Source: Flavobacterium psychrolimnae
Lineage (GTDB): Bacteria; Bacteroidota; Bacteroidia; Flavobacteriales; Flavobacteriaceae
Reading direction: 5' to 3'
NCBI RefSeq assembly: GCF_003312425.1
Contig: NZ_QNUX01000007.1
Coordinates: 124,001-188,000 of the forward strand
DNA length: 64,000 nucleotides
The number at the start of each line of letters is the position of its first letter. The stretch's first letter is position 1. This document shows positions 35,483-45,491 of the stretch, in pieces. Both the position numbers and the translations under genes were made by a program. The notes beneath the pieces were generated by a model. It did not search any database. It worked only from the letters and a program-made list of their open reading frames with translations, and had not been told where the DNA came from.

Positions 35483-36357
35483 TTTGTAATGGATTTAATC
35501 TGATTCATTAAATCAATAGAAAGAGGATATTCAAATTTACGTGCAAAAAAAGCATCAGTTGCTACTAGTTTTTCAAAATCACTCGTATCTAAAATAGCTG
35601 GATTATTACCATTTCTAGCAACCCAGTCGATATATCTTAAATTATTATTGGCTACTTTTAAACTAAAGTGAGAATTCATAATTATGGTTTGGAAATAAAA
35701 TTCCTCTGAACACAATGTGTACTTGAATCTTTTAAGAACAAAATTATTGTTTTTAGTAAAATTGACAACATATTGTAAGCAATCTCTACTCAGACTCCAC
35801 CATGTCGACCCTCCATAAAGTTTTGGAAATTTAGAGGAAATTGGTCTTTTAAAGGTCAATCTTTTTTGAATGGCAATTAAGCGTCTAATCAAACCATTTT
35901 GTTTTGGAATCTTCGCGTCTAATGCATCATATAAATTATAATATTCTATTCGATCCATTCCTCCATTATCAACCCAACCGATTTTAGGAACATCAAAGTA
36001 ATTTATAAATTCTAATTTTCTGTTATTATCAAAATACTCTTTAAATTCGGTTAATTTTTTAATAGGAAAATCATGCCCGCTCAACAAATGAAAATAATAA
36101 TTTTGTGAATTTTTTAATGCTTTTTCAGCCAAAAAAAGAATGCTTTTTAAATGGTTAAACCCTCCCCAATTGACTTTATATTTTTGTGACACGAGTTTTA
36201 CCTGACTATATTTTTTTAATTGATTTAATTCATCCTTTGTAATTTTACTTTTTTTATCAATATGAATATATATCTCAAAATCAACATCAAAGAATAATAT
36301 AATTTCTTCTAAGTGATTATAATTTTTATAAGCAGTAATTAAAATGACTTGCTGCAT
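35479..36357 (-). CDS. core-2/I-branching beta-1,6-GlcNAc-transferase family (GT14-like)
   Basis: 292 residues. YIHIDKKS, VNWGGFNHLKSILFLAEKAL, YYFHLLSGHDFPIKKLTEF and YGGSTWWSLSRDCLQYVVNF, with CSEEFYFQTIIMNS, form the Branch / xylosyltransferase-like signature of GT14. Bacterial members usually transfer GlcNAc or xylose; the exact donor is unknown here. It is the only non-GT2/GT4 transferase in this part of the run. Its start lies within the last codons of the upstream GT2 gene (32-base overlap). Confidence 0.85.
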   Translation of the reverse strand: MQQVILITAYKNYNHLEEIILFFDVDFEIYIHIDKKSKITKDELNQLKKYSQVKLVSQKYKVNWGGFNHLKSILFLAEKALKNSQNYYFHLLSGHDFPIKKLTEFKEYFDNNRKLEFINYFDVPKIGWVDNGGMDRIEYYNLYDALDAKIPKQNGLIRRLIAIQKRLTFKRPISSKFPKLYGGSTWWSLSRDCLQYVVNFTKNNNFVLKRFKYTLCSEEFYFQTIIMNSHFSLKVANNNLRYIDWVARNGNNPAILDTSDFEKLVATDAFFARKFEYPLSIDLMNQIKSITK

Positions 36358-37201
36358 ACTTTATTTTAATTATTTTAAATTTTCTTTTGATAAATCTAAA
36401 TGGTCTCAAAATATTAAATCCAATTTTATATTCAATTCTATTTAAATTTTTTAATTTCTCTATTTCTTCTCCCTCAATTTTTCTTAAAAAATGCCTAATT
36501 AATGACTCGCAATTTTCTTTGTATAATTCTATGTGTTTAACATAAATATATTGTAATAACTCATATTTTATTTGATTAGCTTTTACCGTTGTTGAGTTAT
36601 TTTTTTTCCTATAATTATATAAAGGTTCTTCAATAACTTCTGCTTCACCACCGTTTTTTAAAAGCCGAATAAAAAATTCCCAATCCTCAAAACCTTTTCT
36701 CATGTTTTCATCATAACCACCACAGACTTTCCAATCCTTTTTTTTAAACATTGAAGTTCCTAAAGCGCTATTAGAAATCATAAAATTTGAGATTGTCCCC
36801 CCTTTTGGAGTATAAACAACTTTTGAGCCATTTTCCAAAAGTAAATTTGCCTGACAGGTTACAATTTTCACCTCTTTTTTGTTTAAAAAAACTGCTATCG
36901 CCTTACTGCAAAAAGTAGGTTCAAAAAAATCATCACTGTCTAATACTAAAATATATTCTCCATTTGCTGCTCGGATCCCTACATTTCTGGCAGTACTTTG
37001 CCCTTGATTACTTTGAGTAATTAATTTGGTGATAGTTGGCTCAATTTTTTTTAAAACATCCTTAGTTACTGCATTTGAACCATCATCAACTACAATCACT
37101 TCTATATTTGAGTAGATTTGTGCTAATGCTGAATTTACTGATTGCTCAATGTATTGCCCATCGTTATAACAGGGAATGATGATTGAGACAAGCTGTTTCA
37201 T
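36326..37201 (-). CDS. glycosyltransferase family 2 (GT-A)
   Basis: 291 residues from MKQLVSIIIPCYNDGQYIEQ; a Met 7 codons upstream would overlap the next gene and is less likely. DxD motif VLDSDDFF; the tail NMRKGFEDWEFFIRLLKNGG, then YNYRKKNNSTT, resembles that of the gene at 39066 (DNRMVSGWEDWEFWIALLKD), so the two are likely paralogues from a duplication inside the locus. Confidence 0.87.
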   Translation of the reverse strand: MKQLVSIIIPCYNDGQYIEQSVNSALAQIYSNIEVIVVDDGSNAVTKDVLKKIEPTITKLITQSNQGQSTARNVGIRAANGEYILVLDSDDFFEPTFCSKAIAVFLNKKEVKIVTCQANLLLENGSKVVYTPKGGTISNFMISNSALGTSMFKKKDWKVCGGYDENMRKGFEDWEFFIRLLKNGGEAEVIEEPLYNYRKKNNSTTVKANQIKYELLQYIYVKHIELYKENCESLIRHFLRKIEGEEIEKLKNLNRIEYKIGFNILRPFRFIKRKFKIIKIKYAASHFNYCL

Positions 37202-37208
37202 AATTATT

Positions 37209-38162
37209 TTATTTTCTTGCATATTTCATAATATTGTATCCTTTATTATAATACTTAGCAGTAACCAAAGCTACAATAAAAGCACATCCTTTAGAGAATG
37301 AATAATAGATGCAAATAAGCTTAAAAGCTGGTTGCCAAAAAGGAACAGACTCATTCTCACCAGCAAGTTTAAAAGAATATAGCATATACCCCGATAAAAA
37401 CCACCGAATTAACCAAACATTATTATAAATAACTAAATCATGTGCTGTTTGGTATTTTAAAGTTGCAATTATCGATAGATAATTAGTTTCGTTTTTTTTA
37501 TTTTTAACTGTTACAGAATTTTCATGGATTCTTCTGTAAGTTAATACTTCATCTATAAAATTACCATTAAAAGGTAATTGCATAAGTTTTATAAAAAAAT
37601 TATATTCGTCACCATCTATAATTTTCTCATTAAATTTTATTTTCTCTACGATTTCTCTTGACCCTAAAAAATCATCTGTTATCCATCCTATTTGGTTCAA
37701 TGCAAAATTTTCAGCAGTAATTATGGCTTCCTTTCTATCAAATTTGTAGGGTTTATTTACTATTTCTCCATTTTCATGATTAAAATTTAGAGTATCGGTC
37801 ACCACAAAATCCAATTTATTTTTAAGAATAGTATGGTAAGCTATTTCCAGATGTTTCGGCAACATAATATCATCACTGTCAAACCATTTAATATAAGAAC
37901 CGATAGCCTGCAAAAATCCATAATTACGACATGAATTAGCTCCTTTTTTTAATTCTGCAGGTCTCCTAAAGACTTTGAAACGCGGGTCTTTTTTTTGATA
38001 TGCCTTTAAAACAAGGAAAGAATCGTCGATACTCTGATCGTCAATGAGAATGCATTCCCAGTCGATAAAAGTTTGTTCCAAAATACTGTTTAGGGTATAG
38101 GACAGCAATTGAGCACGATTGTAAACCGGTATTATAATTGTTATTTTGGGTTTACTCTCCAT
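37209..38162 (-). CDS. glycosyltransferase family 2 (GT-A)
   Basis: 317 residues: ITIIIPVYNRAQLLSYTLNS, LIDDQSIDDS and the DxD motif YIKWFDSDDIMLPKHLE. The C-terminal 80 residues include a hydrophobic segment (CIYYSFSKGCAFIVALVTAK) that may anchor it to the inner membrane. Overlaps the upstream gene stop by 11 bases. Confidence 0.87.
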   Translation of the reverse strand: MESKPKITIIIPVYNRAQLLSYTLNSILEQTFIDWECILIDDQSIDDSFLVLKAYQKKDPRFKVFRRPAELKKGANSCRNYGFLQAIGSYIKWFDSDDIMLPKHLEIAYHTILKNKLDFVVTDTLNFNHENGEIVNKPYKFDRKEAIITAENFALNQIGWITDDFLGSREIVEKIKFNEKIIDGDEYNFFIKLMQLPFNGNFIDEVLTYRRIHENSVTVKNKKNETNYLSIIATLKYQTAHDLVIYNNVWLIRWFLSGYMLYSFKLAGENESVPFWQPAFKLICIYYSFSKGCAFIVALVTAKYYNKGYNIMKYARK

Positions 38163-39063
38163 CTCTTCTCCTATTGATTAAAAATCTTCTCGTAAATTTT
38201 ATACTTTGAACAATATAAAAGTTAGCTAAAAATAATAAAAAGAGCAAAATCCAAAAGAACAATGTTCGTTTATTATTCTTGTAAATCAATTGCTCATAAT
38301 ACAACAGGAAATCTTTTCGCTGGTAGCGACTAAATCGATAAAGATGTCTGACTATAAAAAATTTATAAAACTGCAAAGTAACCTTTTGTTTTTCTTTGAT
38401 TTTATAGCCACCTCTCGAGATATTTTCTTTGCTCAGCCTGAAAATTACATGAGATGAATTGATAGAATAGATATATTTGAACTCCGAAAATTCAAGCCAG
38501 GCTCTATCATCTGCATGCCAAGCCAAATTATAATTATAAAAACCGTGTTTTTTCCAAGCACTTTTTTTAAAAATATATTCTGAAAGTGAGCTCCTAGTTT
38601 GATTAGTAAAACGTCGGTAAAAAAAATCAGTCGATTTTTCTAAAGATGGATGAGTATAAGTTATAGATAATTTTTTGTGTACCACATCATTTATTATAGT
38701 AGCGTATCGCACGACATTACAATCATAATGTTTTATTTCTGGTAAATTCGAGTAAAAATCTTCAATACAATTTTCACTCAACTCATCATCATCTCCCAAA
38801 ATCATAATCCATTCTTCATCTTCTGTTAAAGCAATACAACGTCCCCATTGTTTAACTAAACATTTTTGACCAATATTACTATCAAACCGATGATATACAA
38901 ATTCAAATTTATCTCTAAACTTTTCAAGTAAATCGGTTGGGTTTTCCTGACTAGCATCGTCACCGATATACACTTTAAATTGTTTGTCTGTTTGTAATGA
39001 TAAAGACTTTAGTGCTGCTTCAAAAAAAGAGAGTTTGTAATAAGGAATAACTATGGCTAGCAT
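38152..39063 (-). CDS. glycosyltransferase family 2 (GT-A), paralogue of the gene at 39904
   Basis: 303 residues starting MLAIVIPYYKLSFFEAALKS, with VYIGDDASQENP, the DxD motif MILGDDDELSENCIEDFY, SSLSEYIFKKSAW and LAWHADDRAWLEFSE. The same series of motifs in the same order occurs in the product of 39904-40809, so the two genes are duplicates separated by one GT2 gene. A hydrophobic stretch near residues 270-288 precedes a very basic end. Confidence 0.87.
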   Translation of the reverse strand: MLAIVIPYYKLSFFEAALKSLSLQTDKQFKVYIGDDASQENPTDLLEKFRDKFEFVYHRFDSNIGQKCLVKQWGRCIALTEDEEWIMILGDDDELSENCIEDFYSNLPEIKHYDCNVVRYATIINDVVHKKLSITYTHPSLEKSTDFFYRRFTNQTRSSLSEYIFKKSAWKKHGFYNYNLAWHADDRAWLEFSEFKYIYSINSSHVIFRLSKENISRGGYKIKEKQKVTLQFYKFFIVRHLYRFSRYQRKDFLLYYEQLIYKNNKRTLFFWILLFLLFLANFYIVQSIKFTRRFLINRRRDGE

Positions 39064-39065
39064 AA

Positions 39066-39911
39066 CTATAAATCTTTTTTATATATTCCGAAAATAGAAA
39101 ATCCGAAAAAAGTCTTGCAAAAAACATCAACAACAAATTTTTTGCTTCTTAATTTATAAAATTTTTCTTTTTGGGTCTGTTTTATAATGTTATTTAAATG
39201 AATGAATGAACCGTATTGTGCAACAAAAAAATCAGCATGTTTTACACTCAGGTATTCAAGCAAATGTTTCATATTATCATAAATCATTTGTTTTTGCCTA
39301 GATATATCTTTTATTCTATAATAAAACCCAACAGTTTCCAGGCACTTCACTTTGCCACCATCCTTTAAAAGGGCAATCCAAAATTCCCAGTCTTCCCATC
39401 CAGAAACCATCCTATTGTCATAGCCTCCCACTAATTTCCAGTCTTCTTTTCTAAACATAGCCGTACAAAAAATCACATTATCCAAAGATAATTCTTTGAG
39501 TGTAAAGGAGGGTAAATTCCACATGCCTACCTCATCTCCAAATTTTTCGGCTTTACAATAAACTACTTTCAAAGATTTTTCAGCTTGAAAAGATTCGACA
39601 GCTAATGCCACATAGTCTGGTGAAATTTTATCATCTGCATCTAAAGGAAGGATAAACGTTCCTGTTGAAAAAGCAATACCTAAATTACGTGCGCTACTAA
39701 CCCCTGAATTTTCTTGATATAAATAAACAAAACGATTGTCAGTAACAATCCATTTATGCGTAATCTCCTTTGTATTATCTGGACTCCCATCATTAACTAT
39801 AATACACTCCCAGTTGTCATATGTTTGATTTAATACTGATTGTAAAGCCTGATCCAAGTATTGAGCTTGGTTGTAACAGGGAACTATGATGGAGACTAAA
39901 GGATTATTCAT
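39066..39911 (-). CDS. glycosyltransferase family 2 (GT-A)
   Basis: 281 residues: VSIIVPCYNQAQYLDQALQS, CIIVNDGSPDNT, SARNLGIAFSTG and the DxD motif ILPLDADDKISPDY, all standard GT2. Shares its second half organisation (SGWEDWEFWIALLKDGGKV, then FYYRIKDISR) with the gene at 36326. Overlaps its upstream neighbour by 8 bases. Confidence 0.88.
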   Translation of the reverse strand: MNNPLVSIIVPCYNQAQYLDQALQSVLNQTYDNWECIIVNDGSPDNTKEITHKWIVTDNRFVYLYQENSGVSSARNLGIAFSTGTFILPLDADDKISPDYVALAVESFQAEKSLKVVYCKAEKFGDEVGMWNLPSFTLKELSLDNVIFCTAMFRKEDWKLVGGYDNRMVSGWEDWEFWIALLKDGGKVKCLETVGFYYRIKDISRQKQMIYDNMKHLLEYLSVKHADFFVAQYGSFIHLNNIIKQTQKEKFYKLRSKKFVVDVFCKTFFGFSIFGIYKKDL

Positions 39912-40809
39912 AATTTAAAATACTTTTTATAAATCTTTTCAAAACCTTTTTTAACAAATACCAATCAAAATACTTCACATAGGAAAACAGAAGTAAAAAC
40001 CATTCGGACAAATAGAGCTTTCTGATTTTTTTGACTACATTTTCATATTTATTAAGCAATCTATGGCGTTGCTGTTTATTATAAAATTTTAATTTTTTTA
40101 AAACTATAAATTTATAGAATTCAAGAGTTGCTAAATCCTTTTCATAAAAATTATCTGTTTTTCCTGAAATATTAATCGTTGAAATCCTAATAAAAACAAC
40201 GCTTTCATTAATGGTGAAAATAGGTTTATTATCCGAAAATTCTAGCCAGGCCCGATCATCACTGTTCCAGGCCAAAGGGTAATCATAAAAGCCATATTTG
40301 ACATAAGCAGTTCTGGAAAAAATATGCTCTGACAAGGAGCTCCTTGTTAAATATTCAAATTTTCTATAAAACGAATCTGTAGCGCGTTCCCATACAGAAT
40401 GAGAATAAACTTTCGAAACCGTTTGTGTTTCCTCAACTATCAATTTTGTAGCAAACCGGATGACTTCAGATTTTTTATAAAAAAGATTATAATTCTTATA
40501 CCAATTTTCAATAGCCGCGGAATCTAAATAATCATCATCTCCAAGAATCATTAACCATTCTTCGCTTCCAGTCAAATCGATGCAACGTTTCCATTGTAGT
40601 ACCAGGGAAATACTCCCTAAATTTTCTTCAAATGTAAAATACTCAAAATCGAATTGATCTTTGTACTTTTCCAATAGTGGCAAAGGATCTTGCGGACTGC
40701 TATCATTTCCAATATACACTTTAAATTCTTTATTGGTTTGATTGGCTAACGACTGTAACGTTTCTTCAAAAAAATTGAGTTTGTAGTATGGTATAACAAT
40801 CGCCAGCAT
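39904..40809 (-). CDS. glycosyltransferase family 2 (GT-A), paralogue of the gene at 38152
   Basis: 301 residues: MLAIVIPYYKLNFFEETLQS, VYIGNDSSPQDPLPLLEKYK, the DxD motif MILGDDDYLDSAAIENWYKN, RSSLSEHIFSRTAYVKYGFY and LAWNSDDRAWLEFSDN. Clearly homologous along its whole length to the gene at 38152. It immediately follows the WbsX gene with no gap. Confidence 0.87.
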   Translation of the reverse strand: MLAIVIPYYKLNFFEETLQSLANQTNKEFKVYIGNDSSPQDPLPLLEKYKDQFDFEYFTFEENLGSISLVLQWKRCIDLTGSEEWLMILGDDDYLDSAAIENWYKNYNLFYKKSEVIRFATKLIVEETQTVSKVYSHSVWERATDSFYRKFEYLTRSSLSEHIFSRTAYVKYGFYDYPLAWNSDDRAWLEFSDNKPIFTINESVVFIRISTINISGKTDNFYEKDLATLEFYKFIVLKKLKFYNKQQRHRLLNKYENVVKKIRKLYLSEWFLLLFSYVKYFDWYLLKKVLKRFIKSILNYE

Positions 40810-41898
40810 TTATTCTTGTATTTCTTTTGTAGCTTCCAAATAAGACGTTCCCCATTTTTGACATGGTTCTAAATGATTCCCCTCTGCCCATTCGTTCCAT
40901 GCATTGATAAATAAAAAAGCATCAGGCATTTCTTGCCATGGATAGTTGTTTTTTATATGTTCTAACCAGCTTTTATATTTTTCAGGAGTAGAATCGTGAA
41001 GGATAAAAGGATTTTCCTTACGCCTAGCTGAGTTATCCCACATAGGAGTTATTCCAGGATAGACATCTTTTTTGAACCCTACCTTTATTTGTTTGGCAAC
41101 AAAACCAGAATATCCAAAATAATAATTTAAATCTACTACTTTAATTTTTATACTCTTTTTAATCTTTCGGATTACTTTCTCAAAAAAGGTTCTTGGGTAA
41201 TGTATATTCGCGGGTGTATTCGAAAAATTAGGTTGGAATTCAAATGCAAAATCAAATCCTTTCGTTTTTGGTTCAAATTGATGTTCAAAATTTTGAGAAA
41301 AACCAAGGTACAAATCCGGAAAACCAGCCTTTTTTGCTTCTTCCCTCCATATTTCAATTGTTTTTTCGATATCCGGAAAAAACTTTGGTCTATAAATTAT
41401 AAAAACAGGTTTTCCATTCACTTTTATATACCTATCATCCTTAAAAAAAGTTATCAATTCTAGAATATGATTATAATCGTCTTCTAAACTGTATTTTTGA
41501 TTCAAAAGAACATCTTCAAAATTACCATCCCACGCTTTTGTCCAATTTTCGTTTGCCCAACAAAGCATAAACGGAAAATCTTCTTTTGGGTTTTTCAATT
41601 TTCTGTCCAACGGCTCCTGCAAAATTTTTTTACCATTAAACCAATAGTGATAATAACAAAAACCATATATATCATATTCTTTGGCCATTGCTTCCTGAGC
41701 AAGTCTTGCCTCCTCTAATCTCAAATCATAAAACCCCAAATCAGCAGGCAAATGCGGTTGGTAATGCCCTTCGAATCGTGGCTGGGCTTTGGTTACATTT
41801 GTCCACTCTGTAAATCCTTTACCCCACCACTTATCATTTTCCGGAATAGGATGAAATTGTGGAAGATAAATTGCAATTGGTTTTATTTTATTTTGCAT
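40810..41898 (-). CDS. WbsX family (glycoside hydrolase family 99-like) protein
   Basis: 362 residues: KPIAIYLPQFHPIPENDKWW, GKGFTEWTNVTKAQPRFEGH, YDIYGFCYYHYWFNGKKIL, FMLCWANENWTKAWDG and FLFINAWNEWAEGNHLEPC. This is the complete WbsX / GH99-like pattern seen in O-antigen and rhamnan loci. GH99 enzymes are endo-alpha-mannosidases; in polysaccharide loci the WbsX proteins have been proposed as transferases or hydrolases, so the reaction is unsettled. Directly abuts both neighbours. Confidence 0.9.
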   Translation of the reverse strand: MQNKIKPIAIYLPQFHPIPENDKWWGKGFTEWTNVTKAQPRFEGHYQPHLPADLGFYDLRLEEARLAQEAMAKEYDIYGFCYYHYWFNGKKILQEPLDRKLKNPKEDFPFMLCWANENWTKAWDGNFEDVLLNQKYSLEDDYNHILELITFFKDDRYIKVNGKPVFIIYRPKFFPDIEKTIEIWREEAKKAGFPDLYLGFSQNFEHQFEPKTKGFDFAFEFQPNFSNTPANIHYPRTFFEKVIRKIKKSIKIKVVDLNYYFGYSGFVAKQIKVGFKKDVYPGITPMWDNSARRKENPFILHDSTPEKYKSWLEHIKNNYPWQEMPDAFLFINAWNEWAEGNHLEPCQKWGTSYLEATKEIQE

Positions 41899-43065
41899 CT
41901 AAATGTTTTTATATAAATCCAAGATAACTCTGTTTAATTCATCTTGATATTTTGTCATATTAAAATTTTTATTTGACCATTCATAGGCATAACTACCCAT
42001 TCTTTTTATTTCATTTGGATTTAAATATAAATATTCGATTTTTTCACCTAAGGATTTATAATTCCCTTGAATATATAGCATTCCGTTTTTATTATTTTCA
42101 ACTAATTCAAGATTTCCTCCAGTATTTGAAGCTATAATTGGAATACCTAATTTCATAGATTCTAATGTAATCAGACCAAATGCTTCTTGTTTAGAACAAT
42201 TTAAACATACATCATTCTCCTTCATATAATCAATAGGATTAGAAATAAAGTTTATAATTTCAATTTGTTTTTCTATTTTATTATCGATAACATATTTAAT
42301 CAATTGTAGAGTATATTCATCGTTTGATCCTCCAATAATTTTAAGAATAATATTATATTTTTTTTCTAGAATTAAATATTCGATTGCCTTTATTGCTTCA
42401 AATTGTCCTTTAGATTTCGACACTCTCCCAATAATCGCAATTTTTAAAGGTTTGTTTTCATTAAAAATAAAATTAGTATATGTTTTTCTATAAAATGAAT
42501 TAATATCAACAGCACTATAAAGAATAGTAGTTTTTTTATTACTTATATATTTTTCAAATTTATTTTTAACAGCAATAGAATTAAAAATCACTTTATTTGA
42601 TAACAATGAAATTACTTTACATGACAACCATTCATTAAATACGAAATTAAAATTATGATCCTCTTTTCCAAATTCATGAATATACCAAATATGTTTTTTT
42701 CTTAATATAAAAGCGGCTATTGCTCCACTTGGTATTGCAATAGTATTTGAGATTACTGTATCACTTTTTAATTTTCTAATTTCCTTTAAAATATTGAAAG
42801 TTGATTTAAAAATTTTTAGAAGTAAAATTACTTTAGAAATAAAATTAATTCTTACACCTCTATCGATCCACCACGGAATATTTGTGATTGAAATATTGTC
42901 AGCATATTGGTTACATTTTTCCAACAATTCTCCATTCGAAGGAAAAACAACATTTACTTCATAATTTAAATTTTTAAGCCCTTTAACTCCTTCTATCAAT
43001 ACTCTTTCAGCACCATTTAAAGTACTTCCGTGTGAAATCCATATTATATTTTTCTTATGTTTCAT
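41899..43065 (-). CDS. glycosyltransferase family 4 (GT-B)
   Basis: 388 residues: NIIWISHGSTLNGAERVLIE, KIAIIGRVSKSKGQFEAIKA (donor domain start), CSKQEAFGLITLESMKLGIP (Glu-x7-Glu) and VENNKNGMLYIQGN. A full-length typical GT4. The gene is notably more AT-rich than its neighbours (many Asn/Lys/Ile codons), which hints at separate acquisition. It precedes the FkbM methyltransferase gene in the transcript order from wzm. Confidence 0.88.
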   Translation of the reverse strand: MKHKKNIIWISHGSTLNGAERVLIEGVKGLKNLNYEVNVVFPSNGELLEKCNQYADNISITNIPWWIDRGVRINFISKVILLLKIFKSTFNILKEIRKLKSDTVISNTIAIPSGAIAAFILRKKHIWYIHEFGKEDHNFNFVFNEWLSCKVISLLSNKVIFNSIAVKNKFEKYISNKKTTILYSAVDINSFYRKTYTNFIFNENKPLKIAIIGRVSKSKGQFEAIKAIEYLILEKKYNIILKIIGGSNDEYTLQLIKYVIDNKIEKQIEIINFISNPIDYMKENDVCLNCSKQEAFGLITLESMKLGIPIIASNTGGNLELVENNKNGMLYIQGNYKSLGEKIEYLYLNPNEIKRMGSYAYEWSNKNFNMTKYQDELNRVILDLYKNI

Positions 43066-43069
43066 TTAT

Positions 43070-44035
43070 TTAGTAACTTGACTGCTTTGTTTTAGCCTCT
43101 TTCAATTCTGCGAGTTTCAGAATATCTATATTTGAATCTTTATGAATTGCAATTACGTCATAATGAAAATCAAAATCATGTTTATTTCTTAAACATATTT
43201 TATTTAATTCCACTCTATTTAGATAATCATCATTTAAACTAAAATGACTAAAATCGCCATATTTATTAAACCATAAGAATCTATTATATCCACATTTGTT
43301 AAGTATTTCAAAATGTTCATGAAAATCATTTTGAGTTTTTTTTATCATAATTGGATGCCATTCGAAAATAACAAAAGGTTTATGATATTGTAATAATTTT
43401 TCTGTCCCTTTTAAAATTATTCCGTCTAAACCATCAACATCTATTTTTATTATGTCAACTCTTCCATCTAATTTATCAAACAGAAGTGTATCTAAACTTA
43501 TTGATTTAACTTTTTCTTCTCCAATGGCACTAGCCGTCCCTAAATGCGTTTTAACCAAACTATTGATTTTGCTATGATCAGATTCACTTAATAAGGCATT
43601 AAACAAGTGACTTTTTGGGAAGTATTTTTTATTATCTTCTAAATATTCAAAAAACTCAAAATCACCCTCGACACAGTAAAACTTTTCAATTTTACCAGGC
43701 AAATTCTTTATCAAAAATAAATTAGTATCACCAACAGCTGAGCCAATATCAATTATGGTGAGTTCTCGATTATATAACTCATAAACCGAACCGACAAGTT
43801 GCAATAATGGATTGTTATAATTTGGAAACAATCTTGCATAAAGCGCATATGAATTTCCATTATTAACTTTAACTTCAAAACCATGAATGGTAGTTGATAC
43901 TGCACCTGCAAAAATTTCAGATGAATGTTCCCAAAGCATCAACCACCATTTCCCCAAAACACCTTGCTTGTCTCTTAATTTATAAGTCTTTAATAAAAAA
44001 TTATAAATTAGGCTATGATAGATATTAATTTTCAT
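43070..44035 (-). CDS. FkbM family methyltransferase
   Basis: 321 residues. Core: LTIIDIGSAVGDTNLFLIKN (SAM-binding), FYCVEGDFEFFEYLEDN, VKSISLDTLLFDKLDGRVDI, IKIDVDGLDGIILKGTEKLL and FVIFEWHPIMI, the FkbM pattern. Members O-methylate sugars. In ABC-dependent O-antigen systems a terminal methyl group can serve as the export tag read by the Wzt C-terminal domain; the adjacency to wzt makes that attractive but unproven here. Confidence 0.85.
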   Translation of the reverse strand: MKINIYHSLIYNFLLKTYKLRDKQGVLGKWWLMLWEHSSEIFAGAVSTTIHGFEVKVNNGNSYALYARLFPNYNNPLLQLVGSVYELYNRELTIIDIGSAVGDTNLFLIKNLPGKIEKFYCVEGDFEFFEYLEDNKKYFPKSHLFNALLSESDHSKINSLVKTHLGTASAIGEEKVKSISLDTLLFDKLDGRVDIIKIDVDGLDGIILKGTEKLLQYHKPFVIFEWHPIMIKKTQNDFHEHFEILNKCGYNRFLWFNKYGDFSHFSLNDDYLNRVELNKICLRNKHDFDFHYDVIAIHKDSNIDILKLAELKEAKTKQSSY

Positions 44036-44042
44036 TTGTAAG

Positions 44043-45317
44043 TTATTCTAGTTTTAAAAAATCCCATTTATAGTTTGGCACAACAAACCCTTCTCGGTCT
44101 AAATCTCTTTTTTTAATACCTAAATCCTCAATATTAATTGATATTTTATCTTCTACAATATCAAAAAGTTTTATTCTTGAAACGAAACAAGCAATAACTA
44201 AATTATAACTTCCGGGTGTAAGAATGTTTTTTGATATGTTAGTAATTAATTTATACTTACCTTTTTCAACAACTTCAAAATCATTGTCATAATCATGTAA
44301 AGAAGTTGTAAAAACAGCAATACCCTCAGCATTTACAAACTTAATTGAAACTGTAGAATTACTAATGCTGTTGAGAGCATTCAAAAAAATATTTATTGTA
44401 AAATCTTCCCCTGAGGCAATTTGATTGGTAATTTTTGAATTTGAATTTGAAACATAAATTCTATCAAAAAATAATTGGCTGTCAGTTTCAGTTTCTCTTT
44501 TCCATTCAGCACTAGAATCTGCATTCAATAATAAATAATTAGAAATTATAGTGTTAATGTTATTTATATCTTTAATCTTACCGTTTTCTAGCAAGATTCC
44601 CCTTGTACATAAACTTTTCACCGCCGCCATATTATGACTCACGAACAATACGGTTCTCCCTCCCGTTCTAGAAATAGCCTGCATCTTGCCTATGGCTTTC
44701 TTTTGGAACTCGGCATCGCCCACCGCTAAAACCTCATCGACAATCAAGATGTCAGGCTCGAGAAATGCGGCAACAGCAAAAGCCAAACGCACATACATTC
44801 CACTACTATAACGCTTTACAGGCGTATCAATATAACGTTCGCAACCAGAGAAATCAATGATTTCATCAATCTTAGAGGTGATTTCTTTTTTCGTCATTCC
44901 TAAAATGGCACCATTCAGGTATATATTTTCACGACCCGTCATTTCACCATTAAAACCGGTACCCACTTCAAGTAAAGAAGCCACGCGCCCCCCAAACTTT
45001 ATACTTCCCGTAGTGGGAGCTGTAACCCGTGACAATATCTTTAATAAGGTAGATTTCCCCGCTCCATTCTTACCTATGATCCCCAAAATCTCACCACGTT
45101 CCACCTCAAAATTAATGTCCTGCAAGGCCCATACATAATCACTCTCGCCTTTGGTACTGCGGTCATTGGCATCTCCAATTTTCAAATATGGGTTTTCCTT
45201 ACCGCGAATCTGATGCCACCAACGGTTAAAGTCATGACTCAGTGTTCCCGTACCTACCTGCCCCAATCGGTATTGCTTCGAGATATTTTCGGCTTTTAAT
45301 ATAATATCTTTTTTCAA
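44043..45317 (-). CDS. wzt: O-antigen ABC exporter ATP-binding protein with C-terminal carbohydrate-binding domain
   Basis: 424 residues. The ATPase domain (about 1-250) has Walker A GKNGAGKST (82-90), the signature region RYSSGMYVRLAFAVAAFLEP, and Walker B DILIVDEVLAVGDAEFQKKA, typical of the Wzt/TagH/KpsT group. Residues about 270-424 form an extra beta-rich domain (Wzt_C type: FTINIFLNALNSISNSTVSI, then LITNISKNILTPGSYNLVIA) that recognises the modified polysaccharide end. Works with Wzm. Confidence 0.92.
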   Translation of the reverse strand: MKKDIILKAENISKQYRLGQVGTGTLSHDFNRWWHQIRGKENPYLKIGDANDRSTKGESDYVWALQDINFEVERGEILGIIGKNGAGKSTLLKILSRVTAPTTGSIKFGGRVASLLEVGTGFNGEMTGRENIYLNGAILGMTKKEITSKIDEIIDFSGCERYIDTPVKRYSSGMYVRLAFAVAAFLEPDILIVDEVLAVGDAEFQKKAIGKMQAISRTGGRTVLFVSHNMAAVKSLCTRGILLENGKIKDINNINTIISNYLLLNADSSAEWKRETETDSQLFFDRIYVSNSNSKITNQIASGEDFTINIFLNALNSISNSTVSIKFVNAEGIAVFTTSLHDYDNDFEVVEKGKYKLITNISKNILTPGSYNLVIACFVSRIKLFDIVEDKISINIEDLGIKKRDLDREGFVVPNYKWDFLKLE

Positions 45318-45394
45318 AGTTGAAATAATTTAATAGTGTAATTGCTTATTCGCTTAATCTTCTAATCGATTAATAGATAATAATAAATTTTAAT

Positions 45395-45491
45395 CTAAAA
45401 ACTGATTCTGATCACTAAAAACTGAATACTGATCACTGAATACTGATCACTGAATACTGACCACTTTTTTTTTACTGAACACTGATCACTA
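45395..45491. repeat. CTGAATACTGATCACT word repeat between wzt and wzm
   Basis: Five copies of CTGATCACT/CTGACCACT alternate with CTGAATACTGA. The words equal those flanking the S23 gene at 1 kb but here no gene is enclosed. The upstream part of the gap (45328-45370) has the AATTGCTTATTCGCTTAAT word family. Confidence 0.75.
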
